Shown here in pieces: positions 12,301 through 20,080 of a stretch of 64,000 nucleotides of DNA; position 1 is the first letter of the stretch; every line of letters starts with the position of its first letter. This DNA is from Elgaria multicarinata webbii (taxonomy: Eukaryota > Chordata > Lepidosauria > Squamata > Anguidae). Below the pieces are notes generated by a model. It ran no database searches, was not told where the DNA came from, and saw nothing but the letters and a program-made list of their open reading frames with translations. The DNA lies in NCBI RefSeq assembly GCF_023053635.1, contig NC_086183.1, positions 28,903,501 through 28,967,500 on the forward strand. The letters are read 5' to 3'. A program made the position numbers and the translations under genes.

Positions 12301-15300
12301 TCATTCCCCCACCCCGAGCTCCAATTGAGGTCTTAAAGGGGAAAGTGGGTCATTCGTGGACATTATAGAAAAGGCCCCAATTGGAGTGGATGGTGGTGGT
12401 GCAGAATGAAATCCTTTCCCCTCCTCCACTCCAATTGGGTTCTTTAAGGTGGCGGGGGAATAAAGTACTTTCTGCAGGACTCAGAAAGCTGCTTCCCCCC
12501 ACGCACACTAGGTGTCCTCTTTTTTGGTTTCCCAAATATGGTCACCCTAGCCTTGCGAATGGGAGAGAGGCTCTGGGCTGCTTCTGACAAGTGCACGTTT
12601 CCTTGTTCACGCACCACACACACACCCCTCCTCCCCCTCCATGGATGAACGTTGCCTTTTTGCAGGTTTGCTCTCTGGCCTATCAGCAAGGAGAGCTGTG
12701 GACCACACGGCAGGATGTGGCTTCTCTCGGTCCATCGTTCAAGGCTGCCATGTGTGGGTGGAGAGAGGGGGTCAGCCGCTCTAGGTAGCGGCCCAAAGTT
12801 TCCGTTACTGAAAGCCTGGGAAGGGTTGCAAGTCTCTTGGTTCGGTTGAAATGGGGGTGGGTCTGGGGGGAGGGAAGGAAGGAGTCGCTTCTTTAACCGG
12901 CAAAACACCCCCGCTTAACACTCACAAGGGACAAGTAATGGTGTCTGCAAAAGAATGTGCCGTTCCCTCTAATTGCAAACTAATTTGGTGAGTGTGGACG
13001 ACGGTAAAGCCAGAGCAGGAGCACCATGAAATAAGGAGATATTAAAGTGCTCAGAAAAATGGCGGGTTTTGCAGAAGGACGAAGGAAAACATCTTTTAAA
13101 AATACAAAAGGGGCAATCGTACCCATGCCCTGCACAATGGCCCAATGAGGCCTGATCATGCTCAGTAACTCCAGGAGGCTGAGTGTCAGTTGGAAAAGAA
13201 AAGCAGACAGCTAGTGAGGCAGGGATGGAACGGAGTACCTTCGAGAAGGGCATGGCCGGCAGACAAGAGCCCTTAAAGGCGCAATCCTATGCATGTGCAG
13301 ACAGAAACAAAAAGTCCTACAACTCCCAGCATTCCCCAGCCAGCCACGCTGGCTGGGGAATGCTGAAAGTTGTAGGACTTTTTTTTTCTGTCTGAATGTG
13401 AATAGGATTGCGCTGTAACAGGAGCACGCCTGTTAGAAGGAAGTGAGGATATACTGCAACGTTTTGTTGCAGGTCCCAGTTGATTTTATCAATTTATTAC
13501 TTACACCACTTTTTAGGGGACCATTCAAAGGAGTTTACCAACTCAATAAAAACAAAACCCCACAAGGCAATCCATACAAATTACAGTTAATTACAAGGAA
13601 CCGCACACAGGTAGCAGCATATAAAAACGTAAGACAGCAGATAAAACTCCTTTAAAGCAGCAGATTCCCTCTGTGTGTGTGTGTGTGTGTATGCCATTTT
13701 GTCTGTTTGACTGCCTTTCTGTGCATGAGCATTGAAAACATCCCTAGGGACACGCCATAAGGTTTTGTCATAGCTCCCTGCTTGTCATGTACGTCCCACG
13801 TTCTCCTAATGTTCGTCTCCTGCACTCATCTCCCCCACAGCCTTGGTCGACGCTGCTGAAGAACTGGACGTACCTGGCAGTCACGCATCCAGGGTACATG
13901 GCCTTCCTCACCTATGATGAGGTGAAGGCCCGGCTGCAGGCGTACAGCAGCAAGCCCGGCAGGTAAAGTGATGCCCTCCGCGAGGACCCACGAATCACAT
14001 CGCAAGCGTGGACTTTGATCACAGATTGCATTGCAGCCCATGTTTGGGCTAGAAGAACATAAGAAGAGCCCTTATGGATCAGACCGAGGGTCCATCTAGT
14101 TCACACAGTGGCCAACCAGCCATTGGCCAGGGTTGAACAAGCAGGACATGGTGCAACAGCACCCTCCCACCTATGTTCCCCAGCAACTGGTGCACACAGT
14201 TGCTGGGGAACTGTTGCTGGTGCACACCATCTCCAAGGTCCCCAGCAGGTTTTCTTCCTAGTCCTACCAGGAGATGCCAGGGATCGAACCTGGGTCCTCT
14301 TGCATGCAAAGCCGCGACTCTCCCACTCAGCAGCGGCCTCTTTCTTTCTCTTTCTCAGCTATATCTTCCGACTCAGCTGCACCCGACTGGGCCAGTGGGC
14401 CATCGGCTACGTGACGGAGGACGGGAGCATCTTACAGACGATCCCCCAGAACAAACCGCTCTTCCAGGCGCTGATTGACGGACACAAGGAGGGCTAGTGA
14501 GTGATAGGGGATGGGGGGGATTCACTTTTGCATGAGTTCCTAAAAGGGTAGATAAAAATCAGTGGTTTTTTTAAAAATAAAATAAAATAAAAAATGACTT
14601 TTTTAAATTTAAATTGGATTTTTTTTAATAAAATGCTTTTTGAGGAAAAATCTCTCTAAAGATAGTTTTCTATTTAAGATACATTATAGTCCAAAGGTTA
14701 TTTATCATGAAATAAGGATTAGTTTTTAATTATGTCGCAATTTTTGTGAACCGCCCAGAGAGCTCCGGCTATTGGGAGGTATAGAAATGTAATAAATAAA
14801 TAAATAAATAGAGGCTGTATATTCATGCAATGTTTAAATTTTTTGGCAAATGAATTCCATGAATCCATGCGCAATGTCATGCTCTTCCAGAGGTTTCTGT
14901 AAGATTATTGGGCAATTTTTTCTATCTAGAAGATATGATCACAGATGCTTGGTTTTACAGTTCTCAAAAGTGTGAATTTGTGTCTGCAGAGATCACAACC
15001 CCATTGTTCCTTTGCAAATCTATGTCCACAGAATCAACCCCTTTCCTCTTAAGTGCGACGTTTCAAAAAATTCAATGAACAGAGTGCACTTTTTTGTGGG
15101 GGGCGAGTCACATGTTTAAATAGAGTCTTTCTGAGTAGTGATTTAAACTGTGATTTAAATCGAATCCACCCTGGTTCCTAACACGACGAAACGTCAGACT
15201 TTACATCTGATTTTTTATTTTATTTTAAAAGGAAACCAAACGATTGAGGACCTAAAACCCCAAAAAAAATAGACACTGCAAAGGACGTCAGTGCAACTGG

Positions 15301-18300
15301 GTCAGATCCAGATGTCATCATGCTTAGAGAGGAGACCTATGGAAAGCAATAGAACTTAATGACTCTACTTGCTAAAAATGAGAGACCTAAAAAAAAAAAG
15401 CACACTGCAAAAGATGTTAGTCCAACTGGGTTGGATCCAGATGTTGTCATGCTTAGAGAGAAGACCCGTGGAAATCAATAGGATTTAATGGGTCTCCTCG
15501 CTGGAGATGACAAAGTCCAGATCAAACCCGCTCTGTTCAATGAGTCTGACTTCTAGGTAAGAGTCTGTGTAGGATTTGTATGCTGAACCATTTAAACTTT
15601 CCTGACGAAGCTCAAGACAGTAATAGTTAAGTTAAATATCACCTTGCCAATTCTACTTCTGCACCAGCCTCCCATAGCCTGGTGCCTTCCAGATGGGTTG
15701 AATTGCAACTACCATCATCCCCAGCCTGGGAATGATGGGAGTTGCAATCCAACACATCTGGAGGGCTGCAGGTTGGGGAAGGCTGAGCTAACAGACTGTA
15801 AGAAACATTCTGCCGTGCACCATCTCATCCCGCAGCTACCTGTATCCCGATGGGAAGAACATGAATCCAGACCTATCAGAGTTGACTGAGGTATCACCAC
15901 CAAACCGAATTCGGGTCTCACAGGTAAGTCCACCCACAAGTGCCTTTAGGCACCTTATGCCTAAAGCTTCATAGAATTATAGAACTGTTGAGTTGGAAGG
16001 GGCCTCTAAGGCCATCAAGTCTAACCCCCTGCTCAATGCAGGAATCCACCTTAAAGCCCACCTGTACAGCTGCCTCTTGAAGGCCTCTAGTGTGGGAGAG
16101 CCCACGACCCTCCTAGATCATGGGTTCTGTTGTCGTACTGCTCTAACAGTCAGGAAACTTTTCCTGATGTCCAGCCTGAATCCGGCTTCCTGTAACTTGA
16201 GCCCATGATTCCGTGTCCTGCACTCTGGGAGGATCGAGAAGAGATCCCGGCCCTCCTCTGTGCGACAACCTGTCAAGTATTTGAAGAGGACTTTCATAAC
16301 TTCACCACAGCTTTCTGCTCTCCCCAAAGTGATTAGGCCACAGAGATGGTTGGACTTCAAAATTAAGTAGAAGATTGATGGGATTCAGGCATAAAATATG
16401 AACCGTCCCATTTATTAAGATCTTCAGTGGATTCCTTGTTTCCAGTGCCCCTGGTTTCAGAGGTCAGGCAGGTCCTGGCAGGTGCAGACTCTTATTTCTT
16501 GCAAACGGGCACAGCGAGCAGTTATGTCCTGCATCCCTTTCCCCTGCTGCTTCCGCAGGAACAGTATGAGCTCTACTGTCAGGTGGGATCCACGTTCCAG
16601 CTGTGCAAGATCTGTGCCGAGAACGACAAGGATGTCCGAATCCAGCCCTGCGGGCATCTGCTCTGCAGGAGCTGCCTGGATGCATGGCAGGTGAGTTTCC
16701 GGCCTACTTAACTACCCAGGGACCCACACAGCTGGGCCTCAGTGCGTCTTTCGGTAGCTGCTTCTTGCAGCAAATCAAATCTGACCATCTCCTGTCCTTC
16801 CCTCCTGGCCTGTCCTTCCCTCTTATTGCTTCGATTGAATTCTAGACTCCCCTTTAAGGCTTGTACCGAGACGACTTTCTTTTAGTTATGTACAAAAGGG
16901 AAAAGGCCCACCGCTGGTTAATATTCAGTTCCTGCAACGGTTTTGTAAAAGGTCTGAAAACGCCGCCTGTTTGCTAGCGTTCCGGATGAAAGACCTGCCA
17001 AAGTTTTGGGTCTTATTTCCTTTTACCGCAGAAACCTCATTTTCTGTTGATTGCGTTCCGCGTGAGTTGCCTCGTCCTAAAATTCGGGCATCTCACAATT
17101 GCACTTTTGGAGACGTTTCCCTGTAGCGTTTCTGTCCTGTTCCGACTGTGAGCGTCATCACACGGGGGGAATCGCGTTTCCTTGCCGTCGCTTCTCTGCC
17201 CACGCGTTTGTCCCTCATTACTTCCTCTCTGAGAGAGGAAGTAAACGACCTGCGAGGGGCCCATTCAGTGGGCTGTTTTGATCCCGCTGCTTCTCCTGCA
17301 CACAGCAGGAAACGGCGCCCACTTCCGTCTTTAAAAAAAAGTCGGACTTCCTGGGGTGTTCTTTTGTCCCACGGAGAAGGCTAGAAGGGATTACTTTTAA
17401 CATCTTAAATTGATCTATACTTGTTGCATTGTATGCTTTTATTTGCTCACTGCCCAGAGAGCCTCAGCTAATGGGCAATATAAAAAAAGGAATAATTAAA
17501 AAAGAAACAAACCAAGGTATGCAGACATGTGATAGCCTTTAGAGCAGCCTTCCTCAACCGGGGGCGCTCCAGATGTGTTGGACTGCATCTCCCAGAATGC
17601 CCCAGCCAGCTGGCTGGGGCATTCTGGGAGATGTAGTCCAACACATCTGGAGCGCCCCAGGTTGAGGAAGGCTGCTTTAGAGAGAGAATCCTGTCGGGGA
17701 AGTGGTTGGAACAAGGCCACTCAGTGAGAACTAAGCATCCTCAGTGGCTATGAAATGCTGACTTGTTTCTTGTGGGTATGGGTTGGTTGGAAAGAAAACA
17801 CGTGGGAAGTGGAACGGAACGGATTAGCTGGAATCCTGCACCGAAGCACCCCGCACTGTAACATTTTGTTGCAGTTCCCCCTGGTTAACTCTATTGACAA
17901 GCGGTGCACACAGCCGGGGCGACTCCGGTGCCTTCTGACCCTCTACCACTCAGTCCCCCCTCCCCTTATCTCTCCTGCCTCCCTTCCCCAGGACACGCAT
18001 TTGGCCTTGCCTCAGTCCCGGTGGCTGGCAGCAAATCCTAACGGCGCCCCCGCCGCGTCCCGCCAGCTCGCCGAAGCGCACACCTGCCCCTTTTGCCGCC
18101 GGGAGATTTGGGGCCACGAAGAGATCGTCATCGACCCTTTCAAGGGCAACTCCTGCCTGGAGGACGAGGGGGACGAGGGGGACCTGGAGGATGTGGAGGA
18201 CGTCTTGCAGCAGCTGGCGACCATGCGCAGGGCTAAAGAGGTTGGTATGAGAGCAGGGCCGGTGCTACCATAGAGGCCACTCAGGTGGCTGCCTAGAGCG

Positions 18301-19594
18301 CCAAGCTAAGAGGGGCGCCGGGCACAGTGCAGCACTCATGCGCGTTGGCTGTGAGCCGGCCCGGCCCGAGGGTTCAGCTGGGCCTGGGCAGGCAAGATGG
18401 CACCCCGCTCCTGCCCGGCTGAAGCGAACCCAGGGACGCTGGGGTGGGGGCGGCGGCTCCACATTCGGACTTCCAGAACGCGCCCGGAAGAGAGAGAGAG
18501 AGAGAATGTGTGGGTGAAGGGGGTGCAGGGGGTCTTTGAGTGAATGCATGTGTTCATGCGTGTGTTTGTTTGGAGTGAGTGATGCTGAGTGTGCGTGCGC
18601 GTGTGAGTTGGGGGGGGATAAATTGGAGGTGATATTCCTATTAAATAATGCATTTTAGACCCATAGACGTTCCTTTCCAATTTGTTTGCTATAATTGGCC
18701 TGACGTATTTCTTGCGCTCTAAAATAAATTTAGCAGTTTCAAGTTTTGTGCTTCTTATTTTTTCCAGGAAACATATGTTCTTAAAAATCAAAGTTGGCAT
18801 TTTGGGGTGTGTGTGTGTGTGTGAAAGTAGCTCACCTTGCCTAGGGCGCAAAATAGTCTGGCACCGGGCCTGTATGAGAGGCCCTCTTTGGTGGAGGGGG
18901 CTCTAAAGGGTGTGGGAGGAGATCTGGATTAACTCTGTTTTTTCTCCCCCACCCATCCTCATCCCATGCTCCAGATGGAGAATGCCATTTCCTCTCCATG
19001 CCTGGACCCTGAGTTGCAAACCCCACCGTTACCCCCTCGGGTCAGTCTCCAGCAGCAGAAGAACGCCCCCCTGCCCAATCCTGACTATCAGGTGAGTGGG
19101 ACGCCCGCTGTGACATGGCACCAACGAGGTCTGGCGGGTAGCCGGGCATTTGGATGTTTGGGGGAAAGAAGAAGGGCGCCCCTGCCCCCTGCACAGAGCG
19201 GAGCCGCGCAGCTGCGCCTTTCCACCTCCGCTCTGCGCGTTGCACAAGAGCGCCTGCATGCAGACCTGCGTTTTGGCAGCAAAGATGTGGCAGCCGGGTT
19301 GCCGAGCTCTTCACGGACTGCCAAACCCAACACGGTGTAACGGTCAGAAAGAATGGGGGGGCACAGGTTCAAATTCCCACGCCAGTTCAGGATAAACCAT
19401 GGTTCAACCGAACGTAAGAATAGAAAAATGAGAAATGGAGAGAAACCAAAATGGGCGGATTTTTATTTTATTTTTTAGGATGCTTTTAGGATGTTTTTAA
19501 ACAGTGTATACCATGTTTTTAATCGGTATTTTATGTATCTAATGCTTGTTGTTGTTCCTCGCCTCGATCCAATTGGAGAGGCAGGTAAGAAATA

Positions 19595-19644
<50 letters not shown>

Positions 19645-20080
19645 CCCAGCCTTCTTGTCTAGGGGCCCTAGGCCTCCTCTCCCCAATGTTTCTTGAACAA
19701 AGAAGAAATTAAATAGGCTAATGGGGCATCTTTAATTTCTTTAAGCAGCTTCAACTGCAACGGTCTGTTTGCCACTACCACCGTCACTTGCCACTGTCTG
19801 GGTGGTCATTTTGTCATCGTCCCCCAGGGTGGGGGCCCCTGGATTTTGGCCCCAAGGTCCCGACCTACCCACACCACTGATGGTGCGTCTGTATATGGGC
19901 ATCTCCCAGCTGACACCTTCTCTTTGATTCTCTCCCCAGGGTGCCCCTTCTGCCCACTGGATCTACCAACGGCCCTTGCCAAGTCTCCCGGGAGATTGCC
20001 CTCCGTCATCAGTCCCGTGGGATGCCCCAGCGACCTCCCCGTTTCACAGGGGCCAGCAGGAGCCGCAACAGCTGAGTTGA
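2061..20080 (+). CDS. CBLC: CBL-family E3 ubiquitin ligase, ten exons, complete (CBLC)
   Basis: CBL proteins are cytosolic RING E3 ligases that bind phosphotyrosine on activated kinases (EGFR and Src families) and pass ubiquitin from an E2, ending signalling. Joining exons 2061-2386, 6080-6226, 9455-9611, 13841-13962, 14359-14496, 15836-15923, 16559-16690, 18067-18240, 18975-19091 and 19940-20080 gives 513 codons plus TGA, all phases consistent. Order: four-helix bundle (about 1-135), EF-hand-like region with [17 protein letters not shown] (about 136-210), SH2 with [17 protein letters not shown] (about 211-310), linker helix [10 protein letters not shown] (327-336), RING C342/C345/C357/H359/C362/C365/C377/C380 with E2-contact Trp369, acidic patch (about 395-412), proline motif PPLPPR (445-450). 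There is no UBA domain, so it resembles CBLC (human 474 residues) rather than CBL or CBLB; BCAM as neighbour agrees. The start ATG has a good context (gccATGG). Both linker tyrosines (Y329, Y332) are present. Confidence 0.93.
2914..2950. repeat. (ATT)n microsatellite
   Basis: About twelve TTA units directly before the small TIR element in CBLC intron 1. Confidence 0.95.
2951..3136. mobile_element. short terminal-inverted-repeat element (MITE)
   Basis: The ends are 25-base inverted repeats with two mismatches: TACCGTATTGCTTCGATTCT on the left and the complement of agaatcgaagaaatatggta on the right. Flanked on both sides by TTA repeats. The core is cttagaatcg-rich. Family not identified. Confidence 0.7.
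3309..3502. repeat. (TG)n and (CA)n tracts around a shared repeat segment
   Basis: TG-rich 3309-3330 and CA-rich 3471-3502. From about 3451 to 3595 the sequence is closely similar to 5569-5730 (cattaaggaggggggacaRttagaatcgctg ... ctggaaacagctctggaag), so both are copies of one unclassified repeat. Confidence 0.7.
3600..4032 (+). mobile_element. L2-like LINE 3' end
   Basis: Reads as the C-terminal LINE motif ([18 protein letters not shown]-like with breaks) followed by a TTTTAA-rich 3' UTR, gtacgccgccctgagatcct and an AATA tail (aaataaataaataag). 5'-truncated fossil. Confidence 0.7.
4668..4950 (-). mobile_element. L2-like LINE 3' end
   Basis: Reverse-strand tail starting with TTTA repeats, then ctgcccaacagcctaagctctctgggcggtt and, further in, a decayed coding end (complement of gtgccgctacagagaaggc). 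Confidence 0.65.
5569..5730. repeat. (CT)n microsatellite within second copy of the 3451-3595 repeat
   Basis: About 20 CT units at 5583-5622, replacing the CA tract of the first copy, then cattaaggaggggggacaat and gctggacaatgtcttgcgat shared with the 3.5-kb copy. Confidence 0.75.
6080..6226 (+). CDS. CBLC: CBLC exon 2: end of four-helix bundle
   Basis: Acceptor cactgcag|G, donor CG|gtgaga. Encodes [18 protein letters not shown] then [18 protein letters not shown] and [24 protein letters not shown] is almost invariant in CBL proteins. Length 147 bases, entering and leaving in phase 2. Confidence 0.95.
6346..6800 (-). mobile_element. L2-like LINE 3' end
   Basis: The - strand reads [20 protein letters not shown] then [18 protein letters not shown], the typical C-terminus of L2-clade reverse-transcriptase proteins. 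The 3' tail holds ataccgtcccacagccaaag and a (TTTA)n run at 6351-6392. Confidence 0.85.
6801..7945. other. CBLC intron 2, mostly unassigned
   Basis: AT-rich, no gene. 6840-7060 holds repeated and inverted fragments of aacccatggttcaacaaaca type, suggesting a decayed inverted-repeat element. Confidence 0.4.
7946..8295. mobile_element. Harbinger-like MITE with internal inverted copy
   Basis: Ends GGGCTCATCTACACCAAGCAG and its complement, flanked by TAT on both sides (3-bp target duplication). An internal second copy of the terminal motif at about 8104-8125 gives a partly dimeric, self-complementary structure. Confidence 0.75.
8500..8640 (-). mobile_element. L2-like LINE 3' tail fragment
   Basis: (TTTA)n then ataccgcccacagctgaagc and tctctgggcggtttacaaca; no coding part remains. 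Confidence 0.7.
8641..9454. other. CBLC intron 2, 3' part, unassigned
   Basis: Contains ctgacgaagacaaacgtcgaaacgcgtttgg-type sequence and gcagttctgtgaggaggtcc to accagactgcagttcccagg; these look like decayed repeats. No further exon seen. Confidence 0.4.
9455..9611 (+). CDS. CBLC: CBLC exon 3: EF-hand-like region of TKB domain
   Basis: Acceptor cttctccgcag, donor CAG|gtacac. Encodes [19 protein letters not shown] and [20 protein letters not shown] then IFTRLFQ. The Asp...Asn...Glu pattern of the calcium-binding loop of CBL is retained. 157 bases, leaving in phase 0. Confidence 0.95.
9740..9985. repeat. unclassified repeat with conserved hairpin, copy 1
   Basis: Similar over about 220 bases to 37680-37905. 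Shared core: tgctagatgggctNNNNNgcccgtctagc, a perfect stem of about 13 bases, then agagggaaggaggctgg and cctctccagtctcctccc. Confidence 0.65.
10630..10960. mobile_element. decayed hAT-like element with nested MITE
   Basis: Starts acacagggatggggatccag, like CAGGGGTGGGGAACC ends of hAT elements, and continues after 10,858 (gcttctcctaaggctttgtt) as in the related block 50612-50890. Between lies agtagaggctggtggctctg to aaactctaaaggagatatcc, part of another MITE also seen at 23149 and 33164. Confidence 0.55.
11161..11550 (-). mobile_element. L2-like LINE 3' end
   Basis: The - strand reads [19 protein letters not shown] then [15 protein letters not shown], the L2-clade C-terminus, followed by the gggcggttcacac tail and TTTA repeats at the + strand start. 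Confidence 0.85.
11547..11975 (+). repeat. local duplication in CBLC intron 3, copy 1
   Basis: Closely similar to 13362-13800: tgctgagagttgtaggactt, cataggattgcgctataaca, ggcaatccatacaaattaca, gccattttgtctatttgact, gttttgtcatagctccctgc, cttgtcatgtatgtccca. Differences are scattered, roughly one per 10-15 bases. Confidence 0.8.
12131..12549. mobile_element. hAT-like non-autonomous element, 419 bp
   Basis: Ends TAGGGTGACCA and TGGTCACCCTA, flanked by a perfect 8-bp duplication (gccttgcg). Same length and sequence family as 29067-29485, in the opposite orientation. Confidence 0.9.
12560..13270. other. CBLC intron 3, unassigned
   Basis: Mixed sequence with a CA-rich patch at 12617-12630. No exon or recognisable repeat beyond that. 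Confidence 0.35.
13279..13420. repeat. fold-back (palindromic) element
   Basis: The arms gcgcaatcctatgcatgtgc ... cattccccagccagc and gctggctggggaatgctg ... aataggattgcgc are inverted copies of about 65 bases around a 3-base centre. The right arm is shared with the start of the intron 3 duplication. Confidence 0.8.
13362..13800 (+). repeat. local duplication in CBLC intron 3, copy 2
   Basis: Second copy of 11547-11975. It runs to about 40 bases before the exon 4 acceptor and includes a (TG)n run at 13673-13692. Confidence 0.8.
13841..13962 (+). CDS. CBLC: CBLC exon 4: EF-hand to SH2 junction
   Basis: Acceptor tcatctcccccacag, donor AG|gtaaag. Encodes [20 protein letters not shown] and [20 protein letters not shown], the strongly conserved entry to the CBL SH2 domain. 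122 bases, leaving in phase 2. Confidence 0.95.
14047..14345 (-). mobile_element. CR1-like 3' end with tRNA-like SINE fragment
   Basis: 14047-14260 is the complement of the block ending ...gatggaccctcggtctgatc seen also at 24668, 37430, 54530 and 55040. 14265-14345 reads on the - strand gctgagtgggagag and ggttcgatccctggcatctc, tRNA A- and B-box-like, ending just before exon 5. Confidence 0.6.
14359..14496 (+). CDS. CBLC: CBLC exon 5: SH2 core with phosphotyrosine-binding Arg
   Basis: Acceptor tctttctcag, donor TA|gtgagt. Encodes [38 protein letters not shown] and IDGHKEG. FRLS carries the Arg corresponding to phosphotyrosine-binding R294 of human CBL; the GQWAIGYV Gly corresponds to G306. 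Human CBLC has FRPS here, so this copy looks more like CBL and CBLB. Confidence 0.95.
14544..15173. mobile_element. hAT-like element in CBLC intron 5
   Basis: Ends aAGGGTAGATAAAAATCA and TTTAAATCgAATCCACCCTG, flanked by a perfect 8-bp duplication (gttcctaa). The interior is A/T-rich. A nested L2-like tail (about 14735-14812: gtgaaccgcccagagagctc to AATAAATAAATAA) sits inside it. Confidence 0.85.
15666..15784. repeat. decayed fold-back element before exon 6
   Basis: tggtgccttccagatgggtt ... gcaactaccatcatccccagc and its imperfect complement gggaatgatgggagttgcaa ... aacacatctggagggctgc. A diverged relative of the 130-bp palindromes at 17545, 56040 and 60471; ends about 50 bases upstream of exon 6. 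Confidence 0.6.
15836..15923 (+). CDS. CBLC: CBLC exon 6: end of SH2
   Basis: Acceptor catcccgcag, donor CAG|gtaagt. With the last two bases of exon 5 it encodes [20 protein letters not shown] then [10 protein letters not shown], matching the FYLFPDGRNQNPDL segment of CBL. 88 bases, leaving in phase 0. Confidence 0.94.
15970..16340 (-). mobile_element. CR1 LINE 3' end
   Basis: The - strand encodes the decayed end of CR1 ORF2 ([40 protein letters not shown]) and ends with the CR1 tail (complement of atagaattatagaactgttg). In CBLC intron 6. Confidence 0.88.
16559..16690 (+). CDS. CBLC: CBLC exon 7: linker helix and first six RING zinc ligands
   Basis: Acceptor ctgcttccgcag, donor CAG|gtgagt. 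Encodes [36 protein letters not shown] and RSCLDAWQ. Visible: both linker tyrosines (EQYELY), KIC at the E2-binding loop, C-x2-C, C-x-H-x2-C-x2-C and the conserved Trp before the exon end. 132 bases in phase 0. Confidence 0.96.
16691..17384. other. CBLC intron 7, 5' part, unassigned
   Basis: No exon or clear repeat. gagcgtcatcacacgggggg at 17150 recurs near 40,845, and a short inverted repeat (cttcctctctgagagaggaag) lies near 17221, suggesting an unnamed element. Confidence 0.35.
17385..17515 (+). mobile_element. LINE 3' tail fragment
   Basis: attgtatgcttttatttgct then gcccagagagcctcagctaatgggcaatataaa, the L2-like tail signature in + orientation. Confidence 0.6.
17545..17674. mobile_element. 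palindromic hAT-like MITE, 130 bp
   Basis: CAGCCTTCCTCAACC to GGTTGAGGAAGGCTG; the two halves are near-perfect inverted copies meeting at ccagccagctggctgggg. Flanked by a perfect 8-bp duplication ctttagag. Lies in CBLC intron 7. Confidence 0.88.
18067..18240 (+). CDS. CBLC: CBLC exon 8: last two RING ligands and acidic region
   Basis: From acceptor gcgtcccgccag at 18066 the exon gives [20 protein letters not shown] then VIDPF and an acidic run rich in Asp/Glu, ending LATMRRAKE. The start was chosen because six residues then separate the RING Trp-Gln from CPFC, as in human CBLC (WQHSDSQTCPFC). A stronger-looking in-frame acceptor (tgcctcccttccccag) ends at 17991 and would add 25 residues. The donor GAG|gttggt is weak but is the only one that keeps exon 9 in frame. 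Repeated GACGAGGGG units occur within the acidic region. Confidence 0.85.
18254..18872. mobile_element. hAT-like element abutting CBLC exon 8 donor
   Basis: Ends CAGGGCCGGTGC and GCACCGGGCCTG with a perfect 8-bp target duplication TATGAGAG (18246-18253 and 18873-18880). 619 bp, no transposase. It makes up most of intron 8 (734 bp; about 107 bp without the insertion). Confidence 0.92.
18975..19091 (+). CDS. CBLC: CBLC exon 9: proline-rich SH3-binding segment
   Basis: Acceptor catgctccag, donor CAG|gtgagt. Encodes [20 protein letters not shown] then [25 protein letters not shown] matches the PPVPPR (CBL) and PPLPPR (human CBLC) SH3-binding motif. 117 bases, phase 0 at both ends. Confidence 0.88.
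19470..19645 (+). mobile_element. LINE 3' tail with (ATT)n
   Basis: ggatgcttttaggatgtttt ... ttgttgttcctcgcctcgat then ggagaggcaggtaagaaata and about 15 ATT units (19596-19641). Fossil LINE end in CBLC intron 9. Confidence 0.65.
19940..20080 (+). CDS. CBLC: CBLC exon 10: C-terminus and stop
   Basis: Acceptor gattctctccccag. Encodes [20 protein letters not shown] then [19 protein letters not shown] and ends PQQLS before [15 protein letters not shown] resembles QRRPLPCTPGDCP of human CBL, which supports the exon and its frame. A donor-like CAG|gtgagg at 20108/20109 lies beyond the stop and is probably not used for coding. Confidence 0.8.
   Translation, partial: GAPSAHWIYQRPLPSLPGDCPPSSVPWDAPATSPFHRGQQEPQQLS

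Noticed and set aside
18245-18250. GTATGA as the exon 8 donor of CBLC
   Set aside because: It is a better donor by sequence but would shift exon 9 out of frame and remove the conserved PPLPPR segment.
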